Shown in pieces: positions 54,743 to 59,636 of a DNA stretch of 59,636 nt (position 1 is the stretch's first letter; the number at the start of each line of letters is the position of its first letter). A program made the translations under genes and the position numbers. Source of the DNA: an uncultured Eubacteriales bacterium. GTDB lineage: Bacteria > Bacillota > Clostridia > Oscillospirales > Oscillospiraceae. The stretch lies in assembly GCA_900549645.1 (NCBI GenBank), contig URPD01000005.1, positions 1-59,636 of the forward strand, read 5' to 3'. The notes beneath the pieces were generated by a model, which was given only the letters and a program-made list of their open reading frames with translations, was not told where the DNA came from and made no database searches.

Positions 54743-55724
54743 ATCTACCTGTGATGAAACGGCGGTGGCCGTTGTCGAGGACGGCAGAAAAATATTGACG
54801 GATCAGATTTTCTCTCAGGCGGATCTGCACGCGGTATACGGCGGGGTCGTGCCGGAGATAGCCTCGCGCTGCCATGTGGAGTCGATATCCATACTTGCGC
54901 AGAAGGCGATAGACGCCGCCGGTATAACCCGGCAGGACATCGACGCGGTTGCCGTGTCGTATGCACCGGGGCTTATCGGCGCTGTCCTTGTCGGCGTGAA
55001 CTTTGCCAAATCATGCGCCCTCGCGCTGAACGTGCCGCTCATACCAGTGCACCATATCCGCGGCCATATCGCGGCGAATTACCTTGCGTATCCTGAGCTG
55101 GAGCCGCCGTTCCTGTGCCTTGCTATATCCGGCGGCAACACGATCCTTGTCGACGTCCGCGGCTATACGGATATGCACATCCTCGGTGCGACGCGGGACG
55201 ACGCTGCAGGGGAGTGCTTCGATAAGACGGCGCGTGTGCTAGGGCTGCCGTACCCCGGCGGAAAGCCGATAGACCTGCTCTCTCAGGGCGGGGACGACAC
55301 GAAGTATCATTTCCCGATATCGCACGTCGAGGGCAATCCCTACGACATGAGCTTTTCCGGTCTGAAGACCGCCGTCATAAACCTTGTCCACACTGCGGAG
55401 CAGAAGGGCGAGGAGATCGACCGCGCGAGCCTTGCGGCGTCGTTCACAAAGGCTGTAAGCGACAGCCTCGTGCCGAGAGCCATGCAGGCGGCGAAGGAGC
55501 TGGGGCGCGACAAGATCGTCGTCGCGGGCGGCGTCGCGGCAAATTCGCGCATCCGCGCCGATTTCAAGGCCGCGGCAGAGAAAAACGGGCTCAAGCTCTA
55601 CATTCCGCCGCTCAAGCTCTGTGGAGACAACGGGGCGATGGTCGGCGCGCAGGCGTATTATGAGTATCTGGCCGGGGTAAGAGCCGGGAGCGATCTCAAC
55701 GCGTACGCGACAATGGAGCTTTAA
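54723..55724 (+). CDS. tsaD: tRNA N6-adenosine threonylcarbamoyltransferase TsaD
   Basis: TsaD transfers the threonylcarbamoyl group to A37 of ANN-decoding tRNAs (t6A), together with TsaB and TsaE, which are not in this window. The 333-residue ASKHA-fold protein has the signature ESTCDETAVAVV at the N-terminus, the metal site HHIRGHIAANY near residue 109, and VAGGVAANSRIR near 266. The GTG at 54723 follows AGAGGA and lies inside the rimI 3' end, so translation is coupled. Confidence 0.96.
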   Translation: MKILSFESTCDETAVAVVEDGRKILTDQIFSQADLHAVYGGVVPEIASRCHVESISILAQKAIDAAGITRQDIDAVAVSYAPGLIGAVLVGVNFAKSCALALNVPLIPVHHIRGHIAANYLAYPELEPPFLCLAISGGNTILVDVRGYTDMHILGATRDDAAGECFDKTARVLGLPYPGGKPIDLLSQGGDDTKYHFPISHVEGNPYDMSFSGLKTAVINLVHTAEQKGEEIDRASLAASFTKAVSDSLVPRAMQAAKELGRDKIVVAGGVAANSRIRADFKAAAEKNGLKLYIPPLKLCGDNGAMVGAQAYYEYLAGVRAGSDLNAYATMEL

Positions 55725-55758
55725 ACGGCAATACCAAAGAAAGCGGGGGAGGCACAAC

Positions 55759-56445
55759 ATGGGAGTTCACGACGGACATCGTGAGAGACTTAAAGCGAGA
55801 TATCTTGAGCATGGTTTGGATAATTTCAACGATATAAACGTGCTTGAACTTCTGCTGTTCTATGCCATCCCACGCGCTGACACGAATCTGATCGCGCATG
55901 AGCTGTTAAACCGTTTCGGCTCGCTGTCCGGTGTGCTTGAAGCCAGCGTACAGGAGCTTCAGGACGTCAGCGGAATAGGGGAGAACTCCGCGCTTCTGCT
56001 GAGTCTTATTCCGCAGATCTCACGCCGGTATATGATCGACAAGTCGAAGCCGCAGAAGAAGATAAACAGCGCCTCCGCGGCGGGGAAGTATTTCATGCCG
56101 ATATTCATGTATGAGCGGGACGAGGTGCTGTACATGCTCTGCCTCGACTCGCAGAAATGCGTGATATGCTGCCAGCTTATCTCCCGCGGAGTGGTCAATT
56201 CGGTCGAGGCGAACGTCAGAAAGATGACGGAGCTTGCACTGCGCTTCAAGGCATCGTCCGTTATAATATCCCATAACCATCCGCGCGGCACGGTCAAGCC
56301 CTCGCGCGAGGACGACATTATCACAACAAATCTTTCACGGGCGCTCAACGCAGTCGGCATCATGCTCGATGACCATATCATCGTATGCGGCGACAGCTTT
56401 TCATCATATAACGAATCCGGCCTGTTCCGCTCGACATTCCGGTGA
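55759..56445 (+). CDS. radC: RadC family JAB-domain protein
   Basis: A 228-residue protein with a helix-hairpin-helix N-terminal region (LQDVSGIGENSALLL near residue 67) and the C-terminal JAMM metalloprotease-like domain: HNHPRGTVKPSREDD near 175 supplies His, His and Asp zinc ligands. Despite the name, a repair role has not been upheld; the function of RadC is open. AGCGGGGGAGG precedes the ATG. It closes the uvrB-polA-rimI-tsaD run. Confidence 0.93.
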   Translation: MGVHDGHRERLKARYLEHGLDNFNDINVLELLLFYAIPRADTNLIAHELLNRFGSLSGVLEASVQELQDVSGIGENSALLLSLIPQISRRYMIDKSKPQKKINSASAAGKYFMPIFMYERDEVLYMLCLDSQKCVICCQLISRGVVNSVEANVRKMTELALRFKASSVIISHNHPRGTVKPSREDDIITTNLSRALNAVGIMLDDHIIVCGDSFSSYNESGLFRSTFR

Positions 56446-56560
56446 GTATGCGGTTATGTAAACAAAAAGTTGTTTCTTTTTTGTAATAAAATTGCGTTTC
56501 CGGCGATGGGATGAATTGATGAAAATCCGGATTTTCGTTGATATCTCAGGAAAAATTGAG

Positions 56561-56601
56561 TGTTGAAAAGCCTGTTGAAAATGTTGATAACTATTTGAAA
56601 A
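56561..56601 (+). repeat. Tandem TGTTGAAAA-type nonamers
   Basis: TGTTGAAAA at 56561-56569 and 56573-56581, TGTTGATAA at 56582-56590 and ATTTGAAAA at 56593-56601. TGTTGATAA differs by one base from the DnaA box TGTGGATAA. The cluster lies in an AT-rich 345-bp gap (56446-56790) that shows no gene. Confidence 0.45.
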
Positions 56602-56790
56602 ATAATTTGATGAAATAATTATGTAACTTTTAAACGCTGTTCTCGGCTCAGAATTTTTGGTGAACCGGTCTATTGACACGGGGAATACATGCGAAATCGG
56701 GACGGCGTTTGTGTAGTTCTCCCAAAGTTTTTTTCGTCGGATTTGTCAGTATACGCCTTGTATTTATTTGCGCGGCGCGAATATTCGTGA

Positions 56791-56819
56791 TTGACTTTAG
56801 CCGCAGCTTATGGTAATAT
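56791..56819 (+). promoter_or_regulatory. Promoter for tRNA-Thr
   Basis: TTGACT (56791-56796), 17 bp, TAATAT (56814-56819), 13 bp before the mature tRNA 5' end. Confidence 0.75.
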
Positions 56820-56832
56820 ATCTCCTGTTGAT

Positions 56833-56908
56833 GCTGGTATAGCTCAGTCGGTAGAGCACTTCACTCGTAATGAAGGGGTCGTGTGTTCGAGTCACATTAC
56901 CAGCTCCA
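56833..56908 (+). tRNA. tRNA-Thr (anticodon CGT)
   Basis: 76 nt with complete cloverleaf: acceptor GCTGGTA/TACCAGC, D-arm with AGCTCAGTCGGTAGAGC, anticodon stem CTTCA/TGAAG with loop CTCGTAA (anticodon 56866-56868), T-loop GTTCGAGTC and encoded CCA. The CGU anticodon reads ACG threonine codons. Confidence 0.96.
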
Positions 56909-56944
56909 GAAAACCTCTTTTGCCGTTCGGCAGGAGAGGTTTTC
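56909..56944 (+). terminator. Terminator after tRNA-Thr
   Basis: GAAAACCTCT pairs with AGAGGTTTTC, with an inner GCCG/CGGC stem. It follows directly on the CCA end. Confidence 0.8.
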
Positions 56945-56997
56945 TTGCTGTATGCGAAAAAAATCTAGTCATTTGCAGCAAAGTGTCTTAAAAAATC

Positions 56998-57027
56998 TTT
57001 ACATTCTGCGACCTTATGTGCTATAAT
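56998..57027 (+). promoter_or_regulatory. Promoter for the TetR-family gene
   Basis: TTTACA (56998-57003), 18 bp, TATAAT (57022-57027), 26 bp before the ATG at 57054. Confidence 0.75.
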
Positions 57028-57053
57028 ATATAAAAAAGCGGGAGGTCAGCAAT

Positions 57054-57611
57054 ATGGCTTCAACAACAAAGGAATCTTTGGGCGCGGCGCTCAAACAGAT
57101 GCTCACAGTAAAACCGATAGACAAGATCACAGTAAAGGATCTCGTCGAGATCTGCGGCGTGAACCGCCAGACCTTTTATTATCACTTTGACGATGTGTAT
57201 GATCTGTTGGAGTGGGTTTTTGAAGAGGACGCCAACCGTGTGCTGCCCAGCGAGGTAGTGTATGAGCACTGGCGCGACGACGTTATGATGTTCTTTAAGT
57301 ACCTTGCGGACAACAGCGTTTTTGCGCTCAATATCTATAATTCCAACAGCCGCATCTACATGCTGCGCTACTTCAAGCGCCGTCTTCAGGGATGTATCCG
57401 CAGCTTTGCGATAATCGTCTCCGATGGGAAGAATATCGACCGTACGGACTTTGAGTTTGTTGTTGAGTTTTATGCTAACGGCGTTGTCGGCCTGATATCG
57501 CAGTGGCTTGATCTCGGTATGCAGTTGCCGAAGGAGATCACGCAGGATCGCTTCCTCAAGCTGCTCGACAACAGCGTTGAGAACATGTTGGCGAGATTCC
57601 AGATGGATTGA
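57054..57611 (+). CDS. TetR/AcrR-family transcriptional regulator
   Basis: A 185-residue regulator. The N-terminal HTH (about 23-44) reads KITVKDLVEICGVNRQTFYYHF, the TetR signature. The C-terminal ligand domain resembles the DhaS-like/TetR_C group of Bacillota (EWVFEEDANRVL near 60; GVVGLISQWLDLGMQLP near 143). No target gene is adjacent: the next gene rightwards is a tRNA, so targets are elsewhere or the regulator acts on itself. GGGAGGTC precedes the ATG. Confidence 0.88.
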   Translation: MASTTKESLGAALKQMLTVKPIDKITVKDLVEICGVNRQTFYYHFDDVYDLLEWVFEEDANRVLPSEVVYEHWRDDVMMFFKYLADNSVFALNIYNSNSRIYMLRYFKRRLQGCIRSFAIIVSDGKNIDRTDFEFVVEFYANGVVGLISQWLDLGMQLPKEITQDRFLKLLDNSVENMLARFQMD

Positions 57612-57623
57612 TATTGATATGAA

Positions 57624-57655
57624 CCAAAACCTCCGGTAAAGCCGGAGGTTTTGAT
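57624..57655 (+). terminator. Terminator after the TetR-family gene
   Basis: AAAACCTCCGG pairs with CCGGAGGTTTT around TAAAG, followed by GATTTT. Confidence 0.82.
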
Positions 57656-57739
57656 TTTGCGGCAGATGATTCAAAATGCGCGGAATGAAGAATTTTTACT
57701 TGAATTTTCCGCCCGGATGATATATACTTTGAACATCGT

Positions 57740-57780
57740 GCCGGTGTGTTGGAATTGGTAGACGAGGCGGACTCAAAATC
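57740..57780 (+). pseudogene. tRNA-Leu (CAA) 5' half only
   Basis: The sequence follows a tRNA-Leu from its 5' end (GCCGGTGTGTTGG) through the D-arm and anticodon loop (CTCAAAA) and then departs after AATC: the 3' half of the anticodon stem no longer pairs, and no T-arm or acceptor complement follows. The break lies at the anticodon, a frequent integrase target. The next 145 bp up to the intact tRNA-Leu at 57927 contain nothing recognisable. Confidence 0.75.
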
Positions 57781-57926
57781 TTGTTCGTCCATTCACAGGT
57801 GTTTTTGTAGGACCCTTGGTATTACAGCATATTTTCAACTGAATAACAGCATTTGGTTTTAATATCCCTCCCGCATATCCCTCCAAAATCAGAGATATGC
57901 GGGACACAGGGAATTAAAATATAAAT

Positions 57927-58011
57927 GCCGGTGTGGCGGAATTGGCAGACGCACCGCACTCAAAATGCGGCGGAGCAATCCGTGCCGGTTCGAGTCCGGC
58001 CACCGGCACCA
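57927..58011 (+). tRNA. tRNA-Leu (anticodon CAA)
   Basis: 85 nt class II tRNA: acceptor GCCGGTG/CACCGGC, anticodon stem CCGCA/TGCGG with loop CTCAAAA (anticodon CAA at 57961-57963), a variable arm CGGAGCAATCCG, T-arm with GGTTCGAGTCC and encoded CCA. It reads UUG. Confidence 0.96.
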
Positions 58012-58020
58012 GAATTTTCA

Positions 58021-58051
58021 GCCCTGAACTTACAGAGTTCAGGGCTTTTTT
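58021..58051. terminator. Terminator after tRNA-Leu
   Basis: GCCCTGAACT pairs with AGTTCAGGGC around TACAG and is followed by TTTTTT. Its right flank overlaps the end of the integrase remnant. Confidence 0.88.
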
Positions 58052-58551
58052 ATTGCCCGATAGTCTGTACTCTGGTGTTTTGCGGGTAAAATGCGAGGAT
58101 CGCATTTGCTGACGAAACCTTGCTGCTATAATCAAGGTGGGTGTAAATATTCGATGTCGTTCCGATGTCGCTATGTCCCAGCCACTCCTGGATGTCCCTC
58201 AGACTGACACCGTTGGCGTAAAGAAGGCTGGCACAGCTATGGCGGAGATCGTGGAAACGGATTTTTTTCAATCCGTGGTTTTTCAATACAATCTCAAAAT
58301 GCTGTGTGATGAAGTTTGGTTTGACAAGTTCGCCCATTGCATTTACATAGATATAATCCAGATATTTTTTGCAGTAGGCTGCGCCGCATACCTTTTGATT
58401 GACAAGCTGCTCTTGTTTCAAGCGCCGCAGCAGTTCTTCAAATGGCGGGACCAAAGGCAATGTCCGGTAACTGGACTTTGTTTTCGTTCGGTCCTTCTGT
58501 ACGGTGATGTTCTTGCCATCCACATTGACTTGCGTAACGGTGTGCTTTATA
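58050..58551 (-). pseudogene. Tyrosine integrase, C-terminal remnant
   Basis: About 165 codons of a phage/ICE-type tyrosine recombinase: DRTKTKSSYRTLPL, then HDLRHSCASLLYANG (second Arg and His), EWLGHSDIGTTSNIYTHLD (His and nucleophile Tyr). The N-terminal SAM-like arm and the first catalytic Arg are missing; the frame emerges directly from the sigma-factor remnant at about 58551. The C-terminus abuts tRNA-Leu, the usual position for an integrase of an element using that tRNA as attB. Confidence 0.88.
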
Positions 58552-58915
58552 CCCAGCTGAGATCGACACCTTCAATCTGGGCAATTTCCTTGACGGTCAT
58601 GCCCAGATAGAACCGGGCGTAGATCCACTTGGCCTGCTTATCCGGCAACTCCATTATCGCAGTATAGAGCTGATCGCGCAGCTGCTTGTCCTCCAGGATT
58701 TCTTCTGGGGTCGGTGGGTGCTGCATCAATGCTTTCTCAATGCCATTGTCGCAGTCCAGGGAATAGTGCGCTTTGTAGTTATACATCTGGCGCAGGTAGC
58801 GTGCTTCAGCTCGTTTATCGGCCAGGAACACGGCCTGTACTTCATCGGTCACTTCCAAAAAAGTGTCTGTTTTATAAATATCGGGATATAGTTCCCGAAG
58901 ATTGATTTTCTGCAT
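58547..58915 (-). pseudogene. Sigma-70 family-like regulator, truncated
   Basis: From the ATG at 58915 the 122-codon frame reads INLRELYPDIYKTDTF, then YKAHYSLDCDNGIEKALM and the region 4 helix-turn-helix LPDKQAKWIYARFYLGMTV with KEIAQIEGVD. Such small sigma-like proteins are common in Tn916/Tn5801-type and other clostridial elements. The second half of the recognition helix is lost at the junction with the integrase; the frame stops after four foreign residues. Confidence 0.82.
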
Positions 58916-59609
58916 TATTTTTTGCACGCCAGTGAGAAGCATCCACACTGTGAATCCTTCAAACAGCAGAACCACAGCAGCAATCCAGCGGCTCTTTTTT
59001 AGCTCAGGATCATTTTCTTTCTCCGCTGCCAACATATCAATGATTTTGGTTTTGCGAATAGTGCGAGTATTGAATATCCCAACAATCAAGAAGCTGAATA
59101 TAAAGAAGCCGATTGTCAGCAAGACTGTATCCGGAAATAGTGTCCACGACAATTCATAGCTTTTTCCATAGGTAGTCAACAGCATGGCTGTGATAAACTG
59201 GGAGCAGAATACACCGAGAAAAATTCCAATGGCAATCGAGAGGATCCCCATCATAAAAGTTTCTGCAAAGAAAAGTCTGCCGACGGTCTTTTGTTCCATT
59301 CCCATAATGGACTGGACCGCAAACTCTTTTTGTTTACGCCGCAGCATATAGTGATTGACAAAACGAATCAAGAAAAGTAAGAACAGAGTAATGACGCAGA
59401 TCGCGGCCTTCATGCCATCACTCAAGATTGTGAAATTGTACTCGCTTCCAATATCGGGTTGGTAGTAGCGGCTGGAAATAGACAGAAAGGAATAAAACAA
59501 GGTGACACAGATCGTCATGGTCACGATATAAATCAAATAGTCTTTGACGGAGCGCTTCGCATTGCGGAAAACAAGTTTAGCATGAGCTGACTGGGGACCT
59601 TCCTTGTTT
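58916..59609 (-). pseudogene. FtsX-like ABC transporter permease, N-terminal fragment
   Basis: The frame reads KLVFRNAKRS near 59580, then IYIVTMTICVTLFYSFLS, followed by three or four membrane helices and a cytosolic loop with RRKQKEFAVQSIMGMEQ, the pattern of BceB/MacB-type permeases of peptide-resistance ABC transporters. It runs without a stop straight into the sigma-like gene near 58915, so the C-terminal half is missing. No ATG is found in frame after the stop at 59609-59611; a TTG at 59536 is the first candidate. The ATPase gene expected upstream lies beyond or at the window edge. Confidence 0.75.
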
Positions 59610-59636
59610 TATTAACTACTGCATCGAGTATTTTGG

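Noticed and set aside
57914..58135. A minus-strand frame with the string AGLEPARIAPPHFECGAS across tRNA-Leu.
   Set aside because: This is a familiar spurious protein made by translating the complement of tRNA-Leu.

Overview
The window is chromosomal DNA of an anaerobic low-G+C-phylum bacterium (Bacillota, class Clostridia) whose own genome is nonetheless fairly GC-rich, most like Oscillospiraceae/Ruminococcaceae gut commensals. Supporting signs are the tig-clpP-clpX-lon-engB order, scpA-scpB, a GerW (YtfJ) sporulation protein, a T-box upstream of alaS, a natural IspH-S1 fusion in a cmk-ispH-rpsA block, an EFR1-type flavodoxin/ferredoxin and many consensus TTGACA-17-TATAAT promoters. The species is not named because nothing here fixes it.

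Layout. 1-1,360: DUF1540 fragment, phosphoesterase, VanZ. 1,500-7,911: protein quality control (trigger factor, ClpP, ClpX, Lon) and the ribosome-assembly GTPase EngB. 7,994-12,420: site-2 protease-like protein, ScpA/ScpB, DUF2953, GerW and a D-Ala-D-Ala carboxypeptidase. 12,420-17,126: tightly coupled rluB, BaiN/HI0933-like flavoprotein, cmk and the ispH-S1 fusion. 17,127-25,480: smaller metabolic units (lipase-like hydrolase, NUDIX, EFR1, nagA, sirtuin, dTMP kinase-like, a 45-residue Cys/Gly protein, mltG, U32 peptidase). 25,484-29,005: T-box, zinc ribbon, alaS, HIT.

At 29,069-40,711 the competence channel gene comEC is split in two by a 9.37-kb element (about 29,794-39,162). Removing it at a GG dinucleotide restores one in-frame 757-codon comEC. 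The element carries an intact large serine recombinase, a second recombinase that has lost its catalytic N-terminus, an SOS-like module (S24 repressor, 5' stub of a Y-family polymerase, 5' stub of recA, HTH regulator, small conserved protein) and, under a perfect promoter of its own, a visibly AT-richer two-gene operon. That operon encodes a 1,217-residue zinc ribbon / Vsr-like nuclease / RecQ helicase protein and a 152-residue coiled-coil protein with a C-terminal membrane anchor. It matches no defence system I can name and is the best candidate here for a new anti-mobile-DNA system.

40,714-49,620 holds holA, rnmV, hypA, a large iron-sulfur flavoprotein, a CYTH protein, a lipoprotein, rplU-rpmA (without prp) and obgE. 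49,738-56,445 is a tight uvrB-polA-rimI-tsaD-radC run joining DNA repair to tRNA t6A modification. 56,446-59,636 has tRNA-Thr, a TetR-family regulator, a broken and an intact tRNA-Leu, and the decayed edge of a second mobile element (tyrosine integrase, sigma factor and ABC permease pieces run together). No rRNA or CRISPR array was seen.
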